A program made the translations under genes and the position numbers. This document shows, piece by piece, positions 1 through 10,735 of a DNA stretch of 34,813 bases. A model generated the notes under the pieces. That model was not told where the DNA came from, did not search any database, and worked only from the letters and a program-made list of their open reading frames with translations. Location of the stretch: NCBI GenBank assembly GCA_021464525.1, contig JADRCO010000394.1:1-34813 (forward strand), in the 5' to 3' direction. Within the stretch, counting starts at the first letter, position 1, and the number at the start of each line of letters is the position of its first letter. The stretch comes from Rhizophagus sp. LPA8_4_AMF (Eukaryota; Glomeromycota; Glomeromycetes; Glomerales; Glomeraceae).

Positions 1-35
<35 letters not shown>

Positions 36-200
36 AAAAACATAACAAAAAAAAAAAAAGTTTCCCTTTGTATTAAACGAAATAAAAGTATATGAGAAAT
101 GAAGCACAATGTTAATTAAATTACAGTTCTATATATAAAATTATGTACGCATAATTTAAATAAAGCCTTTTCTTTTTATCCTTCAGCATAAATTCATACA

Positions 201-310
201 TTTGATACTTTTTTGTACGTTTGATAACATTTGATGACATTTGCTACTTTTGATGCTTTTTGATGACTTTTTTTTGAAATCTTTGATGCTTTTGATACGT
301 TTTTTTATTC
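201..310. repeat. Degenerate TTTGAT short tandem repeat
   Basis: About ten imperfect units built on TTTGAT followed by 3-6 variable bases (ACTT, GACAT, GCTTT, GACTTTT, ACGT) run through this interval. The units drift in length, so this is a decayed microsatellite-like tract. It does not keep an open frame. Confidence 0.5.
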
Positions 311-2262
311 TTGATTACATCATTTACGTTGAACAATCGTAAGAAAAAAAAAAAAAGATTATTTATATGTTTATTCAAAACAAATATTTTACGACAAAAT
401 AAAAAAAAAGCCGTGTAACATGTTCATTACAAACCCGGAATAGAAAAATTATTCTTGAAAAAAAAAATAAATTTTTAATTTTACTATATTTGCTTATTGT
501 TTTTTTTAGATAAATATGCAGGGATCAAATGCAACGTCAATTTATATGAACCTCAAATGAGAAATTTTTGCATATCAAATATAAAATTTTAACTTAGTTT
601 AATTTAAAATAAATTTTTTATTCATCGGTATTTCTTAATTCCAGTTATTGGAAATTAGATGAAAATTATTTAAAATATTTATTTATTTATTTATTTTATT
701 TTAATAAGAATAAAAAATAAGAGTTATGAATATCATCCCTTAAAAATTTTACATGTAAATTTACTTACTAATGCATAAGAACCGTCAGGTGAAAAGATTT
801 ACAACTTTAGAAGTTTTAAAAACAATTATCGGGAAATTCGGAATTGTTGAATTTTTTGACTATTAGTAACCCCCATATTTACAGTTTTCTTCATTTATAT
901 TGTTACACGGGAAAAATTCATCCAATCAAATCCCCTCGATCCACGTTTATTTTTCGAGGGACCCTGCATATATCATTATTTTAACTATGTTATATATATT
1001 TTTTATACACTACGTCTCACAAATCAAATATTCTCCTTAATAGGTCAGTTTTAAAAAAACTCTATTTATTGGTAAATTCTAAATTTTTAGATACATGCAG
1101 ACAAAAACATTATGATATAACCACAAAAATATACTTATTGTCATAATAAAAAAAAAAAATGAAAAAAAAAATATAATATGTATGACAAGTTAATATAATA
1201 AGGGATTTTTAGTTTTTAGTTTTTATGCACACTTACTAAACTTTAAAGAAAAAAAAAACATGTATATCATCAGCAGTATAACCTATGTTATGTAAAAATC
1301 ATTTGTGTAAAACCGCGCAAAGATTTTATTAATGAAAATTTTTTTTGTATATTTTATTGTGTTTCCCTTTTTAAGGTTCATTCTGAACTCTACTGAAATT
1401 TTTTTGTGAAGAAAGTAACAATTAGGAAATCCCGCAATATTATAAATATCGAAAATATGCAAAAAAAAAAAAAAATTAATAAATTTCCCCTTTTTTAGTT
1501 TTTTTTTTTTTAGTTATTATGTGAGAATGAACAAATTATATTACTTTATTATTTCTGATATCATTCTTTGACAAAAATTTTTATGATATATCATTGGTAA
1601 CATTGATAAGGTATCAATTGTTACGATCATGATATCAAAAAGAACGAATCGGTTGTTTTTTATAATTACTTCAAAATAATCTCCTTCTTCTCTTTATAAA
1701 TCAAAAAGATTGTATATCTTCACCAATAAAGTAATTTAGATGAAAGAAATTTTTGTCTAGATTCTTTAGGTTCATTACGAAATTTTTTTTTCATATGATT
1801 AATTTGAATGATTTTTATTGGATTCCTTTAAATATTTTAGTACCTATACAATTATGTTGTTTATTTTATGTAGTGTATTTTTATCATTCTCAAAACAAAT
1901 TCTTTTTTTCTTTAATCTAAAAAGGAAAATATTTACGCTAATATTAATTTGGAAAAAATTCAAAAAATCTTTTAATAAAAATTCGAATGATTGGCTCAAT
2001 GACTCTGTATTAAAAAACAATTTTGATTGGTTAAAAAACCACGCGAAGTTTCCACTCACATGATTTTAAAAAGAATTGATCGCATGTCTGATTTATCGAA
2101 GAAAATTTTTTATAGAGAAACCGCTTTTTTTTTAAAAAAAAAAAAACATATACAATATTAATTAATTAAAAAGTATAAAATAACGAAAAGATTATAATGT
2201 TTATAATTCCACTTTTTATTTTCTCTTTTTATCAGAAAAAATCCCTATTCCTTACAAAAAAG

Positions 2263-2645
2263 AGTGTCCGGAAATTGCAGCGAGAATGTTCGTAAAATGT
2301 CTAAAACGTCCGAAAAATGTATCATGATTCCGGACGTCTGGATAATGTACCGAAATATGGATGATTCCGGAAGTTCGAATAATGAACCGAAATGGGTCTT
2401 ATTTATTTCTAACTTGAAGTTTATGAAAGAAAATTAAAATTTTTATTGTATTCCTATTTCTACATCCTGAAAAAAGAAAAAAATTTCTTATAACCCAAAT
2501 AAATATTGAAGATTATAAAATATCCGAGTATTATAGATAAGAAGGTGAAGGATAATGTACCGAAATGTAAAAGGTTCCGGACATTAACCAGACATTATCT
2601 GGACATTATCTGGACAACGAGGAAAAATTCCAGATAAATTCTGGA
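2263..2645. repeat. Decayed repeat block built on GATAATGTACCGAAAT and TCCGGA
   Basis: The 16-mer GATAATGTACCGAAAT occurs near 2341 and again near 2553. Each copy is followed within 20 bp by a GATTCCGGA or GGTTCCGGA word. The interval also holds CGTCCGAAAAATG, CCGGAAGTTCG and AATGAACCGAAATG. Near 2590-2612 the 11-mer ACATTATCTGG is repeated directly, and CCAGACATTATCTGG forms a small inverted repeat. It looks like the remains of a dispersed or tandem repeat family; no coding capacity is visible. Confidence 0.45.
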
Positions 2646-3228
2646 ATTCCTTTTTCATAGGTAGAGTGGGAGACCGGGAAAAAAAAATTTTAAGATTTTA
2701 AAATCACGCCACATTAAAACGCGTAGAAATTCAGAAATTCAGAAATTCGGGAATTTTTAAATTAAATATAAAATTCGACCAGCATTTACTTAAGTCGTAC
2801 GTTAATTTTGGCCAAAATAATCGACATTCAGATCATCAAGCCATATGTATCACTTGACAAATTATCACGTGAAAATCTAAATAATAATACAAAAACAAAA
2901 ACAAAACCGCCAGTCTTTTAGTCCCAAAGTGTTTACCGCATGAATAAGCGTATCACTACGTCAATGATAATCTCGGTTCAAGATTCACTTATATTTGATG
3001 TTTCATAAAGTGATACATTCTAGTTGAATGATAATTGCTCATTTCGCGTTTCTTTTGTGAATGAATTTTTGTATAAACTTTTATAAAGTTATTATAATTA
3101 TTGTTTAACGAAATTTAAAAACTGCAATTCATACAAATTCAGGATTCGAGATATTGAGATTCAGGATATTGGCAGGGAATCAGATTTCAGGAAATTGGGA
3201 TTCAGAAAATGGGGATCCTGACTCCTGA

Positions 3229-3657
3229 GGGTCTGGCTCATTTCACCGACAATTATCTCTCTGACAGACGTTTCACCGACAATCATTTCACCGACAGTTT
3301 TGAATCCTAACCCACTTACCCTAACTTTAACCTTACCCTAACCCTAATCCTATTCTAATTTTCTTAACTAACCCCAACTCTAATCCTAAATTCCCTTGTC
3401 GGTGAGATGATTGCCCTGTGAAAAATTTGATCCGTGTTTTATCTTTCCATGTTTTTTTCCAGGAAAGTATCATTTTCATGGAATTTATAGCCTTAAATCA
3501 TGAAAATTTTCATCTCGCTAACACGGATATCCGTGAATGTATCATTTTCACGGAATTTTTACGGAAGACACGGAGAAATAATGGAAACATTCGGACAAAA
3601 ATTTTTTATAGGGTTGTTAGGTCGGTGAGATAATTGTCGGTGAAATAAATGCGACCC
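3229..3657. mobile_element. Short inverted-repeat element (MITE/foldback-like) carrying CCCTAA repeats
   Basis: The left end starts GGGTC and contains ATTTCACCGACAATTATCTC at about 3240-3259. The right end carries the exact inverse, GAGATAATTGTCGGTGAAAT, at about 3627-3646 and ends GACCC at 3653-3657. A nested inner inverted pair, AATCATTTCACCGACAG at 3281-3297 and TTGTCGGTGAGATGATT at 3396-3412, flanks a degenerate CCCTAA tract. The remaining 3413-3620 holds two TATCATTTTCAYGGAATT copies and a perfect palindrome. No transposase is encoded and no convincing target-site duplication is seen (flanks TCCTGA and GATTCG). A non-autonomous DNA transposon is the best reading; a composite foldback repeat is the alternative. 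Confidence 0.6.
3305..3390 (-). repeat. Degenerate interstitial telomere-like tract (CCCTAA on +, TTAGGG on -)
   Basis: The tract contains CTAACCC, ACCCTAACTTTAACC, TTACCCTAACCCTAATCC and further CTAA words at roughly 6-7 bp spacing. TTAGGG is the common telomere repeat of fungi. The degeneracy and the position inside an inverted-repeat element argue for an old interstitial copy, not a chromosome end. Confidence 0.6.
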
Positions 3658-3896
3658 GATTCGGAAAATTGGATGATTCAGGAAAATGTCCAATTCGCAT
3701 TCAGGTAATTAAATTCAAGAAAAGGTACTGTATATTCGGGGGAAATACCATTCAGAAGTAACTACATACGTCACAACGAATTATAGTGACAAAAAATTCA
3801 AAAAAAATTATATTAAATTATTTAAATTCTAAGGTAATAACTTAGTACAATAATACTGTATAGTAAGTACATTAATATATTTATAAGAAGACCCTT

Positions 3897-5138
3897 TTAA
3901 TTTACATTCTTTTGAGCCCAATATCTATTTACTATATGAATAGGATGAGTTTCTTTAAATTCATTTAAAAGATCATTATTTAAATGATTTCTATATTTTT
4001 CCTTTGACATTCCTAAAAGAGCACTCATTGTTTCAATTGCTATATCAGTTGACATATAACTTAAATAAATTTCTTGCAATGCTATTCCAATTTTACCACC
4101 ATTTGGACCAACAACAACTTGTCTTTCATCTTCATAAACTGTTGTAATATTTTGTTGGGATCCAAGTTTTTCCTTAAGTTGAGGTGTTATTTTTATATCT
4201 ACATTTCGCTTTAAACCAGAAGCGTAATCTAAAAACATACAGTATTAATGAGAGAATTCTATTGTCAAGTTTTTTTTTAAGGAAGGACCGAATAATACTT
4301 ACGTCCATCTTCAAGAATTTTACAAAAAACTGGACCTATGCCATTATATACAGAAAAATTTTGCTCGCATATTTGAATATATCCACCTGGGCATGTTACT
4401 CTATGAAACAAATATTTTAAAATTGGTATAAAAGAAATAAAAATATATATATATATATATATATTTTTAAGAATGTATATATTTTTTAAGAATAATTATA
4501 AATACCTAACGAGCTCAGATAGGATAAAATCCCATTGATCTATCCTCCAAATAAATAACATTGTTTCCTGATTCACAAAATCAAATTCGTTATCAGGAAA
4601 TGGTAATCCACTTGATACATCTGCTTGAATAAAATTTAAATTTGATGGTTTTATCTAAAAAAAATATTGGTAAAAGTATTAATTAACGTTAATATATAAT
4701 TTAGTATCCCTTTTAAAAGTAATTTACCTCCGTTGGAAATATTGGCTTAATATCCACTCCAAAAAAAGATGATTTCTCGTATTTGGCTGCTAGGTCTAAT
4801 AACCATGTTCCAGGACCACAACTAAAAGAATATGGTATAAATTATATTATTAACAAAATTATTTTAAAAATATCATATAATTTTCTTTACTTACCACTTT
4901 TTACTTACCATACATCTAATACTTTACATTCTCCTCTATTTAATCTCTCTTCAATAGAAGCAGAAAAACTACCTTGAAAAATTACTTTTTTTACAAATGT
5001 ATTATTGTGTTGTCTATCAATGTCAGTATGATTATTTGGTAAATAATATTTCAGTTCTTTTTCTTCATTTATTATTTGAGGTTTAACTTCTGCTGAAAGT
5101 TTTGTTTGTTTTTTAAATTTTGAATTACCGTTTCCCAT
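3897..5138 (-). CDS. SAM-dependent class I methyltransferase, five exons
   Basis: Predicted 300-aa methyltransferase. Exons on the minus strand: 5138-4909, 4821-4728, 4654-4506, 4400-4303 and 4228-3897. All junctions are GT-AG and the phases agree. SAM-binding motif I is VLDVCCGPGTW at residues 73-83 (the usual first glycine is Cys77), followed by the FGVDI acidic motif near residue 98. Further on are a PFPDNEFDFV segment and a VRVTCPGGYIQICE post-motif (about residues 157-171). This order is that of Methyltransf_11/25-type enzymes. The C-terminal third (about residues 190-300) is a helical region in the last exon. The start is the first ATG and gives MGNGNSK, which fits an N-myristoylation signal (Gly2, Ser6, Lys7). 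The substrate cannot be read from sequence; these proteins are a common, unassigned family in Rhizophagus. Intron 3 holds an (AT)n microsatellite at about 4442-4461. Confidence 0.85.
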
Positions 5139-7057
5139 AATTTAAAAAAAATGATTATTTATTACTATATAATTATCTTTTATTACAATATTTTTATTTC
5201 TTTTTAAAAAAAAAAAAGAAAGTAAGAAATGAAAAGAGTTTATGCACATGTCTGATTTATTTACCTGTTATTTATCTGTTATTGTTAATTTTAATCACTG
5301 TCAAAATTTATGTTTTGGAGGTAAAATTCCGAAAAAAAGAGTATCATTGTTTATTTTTTATATGCAATATTATTGGATACCATGATTTTTTTAATTTTCT
5401 ATATTAAAAAATCACCTATCAAAAAAAATAAATTTAAATTATAATTTAATTACTATACTTTATTTTGATTAGAAATGTTTCACAAATTTCACAATTAATT
5501 ATTATAAGGTCGGTAAATGTCTCAAAATGGTGAAAAAACCCGATGATATGGCAGATCCAAACCAGAAAATTTTAAAAAAATTCAAAACCACAGGTTCAAC
5601 AGGGTTTAATAGGGTTAAACAAAGTTATTTATTTTTTTATGTATTACCCAATTAAAGTACGAAAACTTTATTTATTAATAATATTAATAATCGGATTTGC
5701 CTGAAGATAAGAATCAGATGTTGAGAAAATCACATCATCTGATTTTTATTTTTTTTTTTTTTAACCGTTTTCGTTCATTTATTTTAACCGATTCTTTTTT
5801 TTTTTTTTTACCGTTTTCATTCTTCTTTTTCCTAGTTGAAAGTGATATTAAATTTTCTTTGGTTACTTTTTGTTTGACATTTCGCGTTCGTTTGGTCGTA
5901 TTTTTTTTTAATATTAATTTTTTTTGTCTTTTTTTTCTCCATTCTTCGTACCGAAAATATTGAAAAAATTTATTTAATAATTTAAAATTATCTTTTTTAA
6001 TCAAATTTTATTTTCGTAATTTTTCATAATTGTTTATCTGTTATGTTTATATTTTGATAGTCGATATATCAAAAGAGATTCTAGACCAAAATTTCGTTAC
6101 ACGACTTTTATTGAAAAAAAAAATTTGAAATTACTATTTATATTATTTATGAATTACTATTTTTAAAGTATAACGATTTTCATTATTTTCATTAAAAATC
6201 ATACCAATCTTCAGAAATCAATTTATTATTCAATCGTTAGTTAAACGTTTCACAATAATCCAATCAAAATATTCGGTAATATTTTGATCTTATTTTTAAT
6301 TCGTGATCCAGATAAGAATCAGAGACTGATCATATAAGCATTATAATAAAAATTGAGGAGATTTTACTATATATTTCTCATAATCCTGGAATCTGCCTAT
6401 TCTCCAAGGTAAATATACATTTTTTAATTATAAATTTAAATATAAAACGAGATGTATATAACTGTACCAATTGACTATCTTTTACGCAACTTTTTGAGAG
6501 AATGAAAAAATGTTTCATATGAGATAAAAAATTACAATTTCGTCCTTTACTATGGATTTCAGATTCCAAGTTCTCATCATTTACTATTTAATATATTAGT
6601 AAATTTCCCCAAATTTTATTATTAAGATTCTCCGCTTCTTAAACGGATCACTAATTAAATAATAAAATTTTTTTGATCACATTTTGTGTTACTTCGGAAA
6701 AGCACCATACTTAAAAATAAAGTACAGATGTCAAACTACTTCATCTCTATATCCTCATACATAAAATATTTTAACATATACTATAATATGTAATCATCCA
6801 TTATGTCTAACCCTTTCTCGCAAGATCATATTATGTCCAATTGGGTGCATCAATTGGAGGTTTACTTGCCATGAAGTGACCTCATCATTCACTATTCATT
6901 TCTTGCTGCTTTTTTGCGTGTTAAGTCTCTTCCACAACAGGATCCAATGTCGTCGGGTAACTCCTTCGGATACCGAATAACAATATTTTAAAAACAATTA
7001 AAGTTAAAATTCAATTTATAATTGTTTTATCCCTAATTCAATAACACTTTTTTATTT
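5139..7057. other. Intergenic interval between methyltransferase and F-box genes
   Basis: No gene is supported over this 1.9 kb. The lysine-rich minus-strand frame (5735-6004) and the phenylalanine-rich frame opposite it arise from A/T runs and are not convincing. An inverted repeat, AATCAGATG at 5712-5720 and CATCTGATT at 5735-5743, could form a hairpin. The stretch 6780-6960 is less AT-rich than its surroundings and may be a remnant of something, but no frame or family is recognisable. Confidence 0.5.
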
Positions 7058-7175
7058 TCTCTTAACCTAACCCTAATCTAACGCTGACCTAACTTTAACC
7101 TAACTCTAATATTATCCTAATTTTAACTCTAACCTAATTTTAACCTAATACTAACCTAAGCCTAACCCTAAAATA
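7058..7175 (-). repeat. Second degenerate telomere-like tract, overlapping the F-box stop codon
   Basis: Seventeen or so CTAA/CCTAA words at short spacing run through the interval, for example TTAACCTAACCCTAATC at the left and GCCTAACCCTAAAAT at the right. The C-rich strand is the plus strand, as in the tract at 3305-3390. The F-box stop codon (TAG, 7170-7168 on the minus strand) is made from the last CCCTA unit. Confidence 0.65.
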
Positions 7176-9053
7176 AATCACAAGAAGAATAATAAAATGG
7201 ATCAAAAAAATTATGTGTTTTAGTATCTAACATTTCTTTTATTTCATCCCATAATTCGTGAGAAATATCTTGACAGTATGCAAATCCAAAATCAAGATTT
7301 TTCAAAGTTCCCTTTTCCTTGATGTAATCTCTAACAGTTTCCAAATGACGATTTGTAAATAAATAACCTGAATTAGGAATACTCAACTTTTCAATCGGTG
7401 CTTGACATTTGTCAAAGAATTCTTTTAAATCTTTCACAGACACTCCACACGCAATACGCAACTTGCGTAAAGATGCAGGAAGGTATGGAGCCAATTTTTG
7501 TATAGAAATAAATGGTGTTGAATAATTATGATCTGTTCCCAATGTTAAATAAGTTAATTTTTCCCAAGGATAGGATTTAAATAATTTTATGAGATGTGAA
7601 TAACACGTGTAAACATCCTAGAATTAATAGAAGCATGTCAATAAATGAATTTTCATGAAAATAAGACCAATTTCTTCTGTAATTTTACCGTAATCGCTAA
7701 GAGATCAATGTTTGGGCAAAATTGGGCAAGAGCATTTAATATTTCATTTGTATCAGTAATTCTGCTTATTCGATTCAAGGGGACGAATACAAATTCTTGT
7801 AGGTTATTATTCGCACCTCTAATGAGAGATACAAAATATTTATAATGATTATAGGTATTTTCTTTCCAAAAAATCTTTCTCAATTTAAGACCTTCAGATT
7901 CTAACACCTGTTCTTGATCTAAATGATTTGAAATAAATCGACTATTACATCTTATTAATCTAATTTCTTCTAAATTTTTACATCCAAAAAGAGTGTTGAA
8001 TGAACAATCATTAAGTTTAACATTATATAACTCCAAGGACACTAAGGTTTTAGGTATATATTCCAGAAATGATTGCGGGTTTAAACGATACTGTGTATAT
8101 TTAATTGTTAAGTATTGAAGATCTTCTTGAACATTAATTAAATTTGATAGATAAGTCTCTTCTATTTCTGTGTCAACGATTATTTCAATCCTAGAAATAT
8201 TACGAGACGAATATCCAAGTATATTCAAAAAGCAGATAATTTTAGCTCGTTCTGCATCCCCATAAATTCCTTGTTGAAAAAATTTAAATACGGTCATATC
8301 AGAAAATGCTGTATGACATCCTGGTATAAGAATAATATTTGGAATAGTTGAATTTGGAGAAAATAATGCCATATCTAACACATCTAATTTATTACAACTT
8401 GCAAGAAGTTGTTTAAATACTGCAAAAGCTAATGCTTTCTGATGGAGGGCAAATACCGGATGATTTGGATCTTGTTGAAGAAATGTATCACTAAAAACTT
8501 TTTTCATAGATCTACTATCATCTTCAGAACTTTCTTCAGAACTATGTGATTCTTCTAATTCTGATTCGGATAGTTCATATTCCTCATCAGAAATGTCATC
8601 ATCATTATACTCCATATTTTCGAAACAATTCAATGAAGATTCATCACTAGAATTTGAATCATCCTCATATAAAAGCCATTCAAGTGCACATTCTTCAATT
8701 TTTCGATAAACAATTTTTTTTAAATAAGAAAAATATGGAAGTCTAAAGTTTGGCGTTACAAGATTTGGAATTTCCAATCCTTTCTCGTTAAGTTGTTGTA
8801 TTTCTTTATGTGGTAAACTCGATACGTATATTTGAATAAGTTTTACCTTTTGAATACTCGAAGTTAACGAAAAAGGATCTTTCCATAAATGTTGAGCAGC
8901 TAAATTATACCATATGTGATTTACAAATAGACATGAAAATAAAGTATTTTTATCATTTATTAAACAATTAAAGACTAGATCAAGACAGTCAGGAACAAGA
9001 ACAGGACTTTTATTTAAAATATTACTATTAATTATGTTCATATTTGGAGTCAA
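7168..9053 (-). CDS. F-box protein with leucine-rich-repeat-like C-terminal region, two exons
   Basis: Predicted 604-aa protein. Exon 1 is 9053-7689 and exon 2 is 7617-7168, joined in phase 0 over a 71-nt GTAAAA...CTAG intron. An F-box lies at about residues 17-62 (PVLVPDCLDLVFNCL then LFSCLFVNHIWYNLAAQHLWKDP), the usual Skp1-binding fold with the conserved W near its end. An unusual acidic, serine-rich insert (EDDSNSSDESS and similar, about residues 129-182) follows. The rest has LRR-like strands such as LVSLELYNVKLNDCSF and LEEIRLIRCNS, typical of substrate-recognition domains of SCF ubiquitin ligases. Such F-box/LRR genes are strongly expanded in Rhizophagus. The target is unknown. The start is the first ATG; MNI at residue 5 is an alternative. 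Its 5' end faces the promethin-like gene. Confidence 0.85.
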
Positions 9054-9510
9054 TATAAATGATTATTAACTATAAAAAAATTATTATATTATTATTTAAT
9101 AAAGACAAAGAATATCTGATATAGATTATCAATCATATTGATTTCGAGTGGCTTATTAAAATACTTTATTAATCATGTGATGCATCGACAGTCAAGTAGC
9201 ACAAAAATTGTTATAATTTTTGTCGCAGCACAATATAATAGTCTAATAGTCATATTTGCGAGTCAATTCGATAAATTTGATAAATTTGCTTAGAAACTTG
9301 TATTGATTGATTGATTGATTGAATGATTATATGATTACTCATTAGATTATTTCTGTAATAATATTTGGTCATAGTTCATGAATATGATGCATGAAAAAAT
9401 TGATTTATATAATTGATAAAAATCTTATAAATTTAGTAGTATCGCGAAAAAAAATTTTACCTTTAACCTTCTATTTTTTTTTTTACTTTTACATGTTCAC
9501 AATATCTACA
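9054..9510. promoter_or_regulatory. Shared divergent promoter interval
   Basis: The 457 bp between the start of the F-box gene (minus) and the promethin-like gene (plus) must contain both promoters. It holds an (ATTG)n tetranucleotide run at about 9303-9325 and a T-rich stretch just before the plus-strand start. No clear TATA box was picked out. The call rests on position only. Confidence 0.4.
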
Positions 9511-10104
9511 ATGTCTGAAGAGCAGTTATATTCCAATGATAATGAAAAATATTATTACGATGATTTTCAAGAAAGGGAAGATAATGTCAATGAAGCACTA
9601 AATAATTTTTCTCAACGCTCTTTTACACAAAGGGAAACCGCAAAAGAATCATTGGTATATAATCTTTTAGAAACGGCAATGGATAAAGGACGCGAAATTT
9701 TTCAACACCCACGTGATTATTCTAAACCGATTATCAAGTCAGCTAGATATGTTTGGAATAAATTTCCTCCTCTAAGTTGGTTTGGTTATGGTGTAGCAGC
9801 TTTAAATGTTATTCCTTTGGCCATTTTAATCACCTTTCTTATCGGTACTCTTACTTTTGTCTTATTTATCAGCGGAATGGGTATTTTGTTGGCAGAAGGA
9901 TTTTTCGTTGGGATTGGTTTGTTATTCTTTGTTCCTGTCGCACTTTTTTTAACCTTTTCAGCAATCTCTACTACTTTCTTTACCGTTTCTATTTGGAGTG
10001 TTTACAAAATGGCAGTTTATATTTTACGTAATATTGGTTTGTTGGGAGGAGATACTCAATATGATGAACAAAAACCACAAAAAATTCAAGAGGAGGAAGA
10101 ATAA
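9511..10104 (+). CDS. Promethin/LDAF1 (Ldo-like) lipid-droplet assembly factor candidate
   Basis: Predicted single-exon, 197-aa protein. Residues 1-85 are polar and acidic, with a helix near 40-65. Residues 92-165 are a long hydrophobic block of several hairpin-like segments (LNVIPLAILITFLIGTL, GILLAEGFFVGIGLLFF, ALFLTFSAISTTFF). The tail is charged (QKIQEEEE). The NVIP...LLAEG...VGIG pattern resembles the promethin family (human LDAF1, yeast Ldo16/45), which works with seipin in the ER to start lipid droplets. I recognise this by pattern only; a reticulon-like or other ER membrane protein is the alternative. The ATG at 9511 is preferred because the in-frame upstream extension from 9391 is hydrophobic and low-complexity and looks like translated 5' UTR; an ATG at 9493 is also possible. 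Confidence 0.65.
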   Translation: MSEEQLYSNDNEKYYYDDFQEREDNVNEALNNFSQRSFTQRETAKESLVYNLLETAMDKGREIFQHPRDYSKPIIKSARYVWNKFPPLSWFGYGVAALNVIPLAILITFLIGTLTFVLFISGMGILLAEGFFVGIGLLFFVPVALFLTFSAISTTFFTVSIWSVYKMAVYILRNIGLLGGDTQYDEQKPQKIQEEEE

Positions 10105-10735
10105 CAAATTATCTGATCTTTAACGATCGTATTATGTTCATTTGTATGTTAGTTAGTTTACCTGAATCACTTCTTGATTTACTACAAAATAGCTTTGCTT
10201 CTTGCTGTATAATTAGTTTACGAATGCTTTATTAATTAAATAAATATTTCTTAGTAATCTCATCTTCAGCCTAATAAAATTAATCTAACGATTTTTAAAA
10301 TTTTTTGAGATGTCGTGTAACCATCACATAAATATATAAACAAAATAGCCATTCTTTCAGGCTTTATCGATCCAAAAAACATTTTTATTACTTATACTTT
10401 TCAATTGAATTCGTTATATGGTAGGCAATATATTTATTAATTTTTTATTTTATTTTAACAAAACAGATTTATGAAAGGTTTAACAATCATATTTGAGTGA
10501 ATGCGCGTATGGTTTTGGAAATATCTTTCTCATGAATTTTTTTATTTTTTTTTTTAGATAAAAGCCGTTACAAAAACGGAAAAAAAAATAATGCTTTTTA
10601 TTTATTAAATATTCTTTATTCTCGTCTTAAATTAAAATATAGTTAAAAAAAAAGTTTTTATTTTATTCATACCCGTTCTTTTACTTATTTTATTTATAAT
10701 AAAAATATCAATAAAAAAAAAATAAATAAAAAAAA
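10105..10735. other. Intergenic interval, 3' region of promethin-like gene and 5' region of CC2D1-like gene
   Basis: No coding potential is seen. The last 200 bp are T-rich then A-rich and end in an A-run touching the ATG at 10736, which fits a fungal 5' UTR and A-rich start context. Confidence 0.5.

Larger units (their letters stand above)
1..3228. other. Gene-free AT-rich left flank
   Basis: No reading frame here has a recognisable protein family or a plausible spliced continuation. The first 59 bases are almost pure A. The rest is A/T homopolymers, a TTTGAT-type short repeat near 200-310, a TCCGG/CCGAAAT repeat block near 2260-2650, and ATTCAG-type degenerate repeats from about 2720. The 81-codon plus-strand frame at 1818-2063 and its antisense frame are low-complexity (F/L/K/N-rich) and look like chance frames in AT-rich DNA. 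Confidence 0.6.
2722..3755. repeat. Degenerate ATTCAG-type repeat field, split by an inserted element
   Basis: Words such as GAAATTCAG, GATTCAGGA, GAATCAGATT and CATTCAGG recur irregularly at 2722-2750 and 3139-3228, and again at 3658-3755, on both sides of the 429-bp inverted-repeat element at 3229-3657. The similar flanks suggest that the element inserted into an existing low-complexity repeat tract. Confidence 0.4.

Noticed and set aside
513-973. Possible element with ATATGCAGGG-type ends near 513 and 973
   Set aside because: Only about ten terminal bases match and no target duplication is found.
1818-2063. 81-codon frame with an antisense partner
   Set aside because: F/L/K/N-only composition fits chance in AT-rich DNA; no start context or family.
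5697-6004. Overlapping lysine-rich (minus) and phenylalanine-rich (plus) frames
   Set aside because: Both come from A/T homopolymers; no domain, no splice continuation, and low complexity throughout.
9777-10031. 84-codon plus-strand frame
   Set aside because: It is a shifted-frame shadow of the promethin-like gene.
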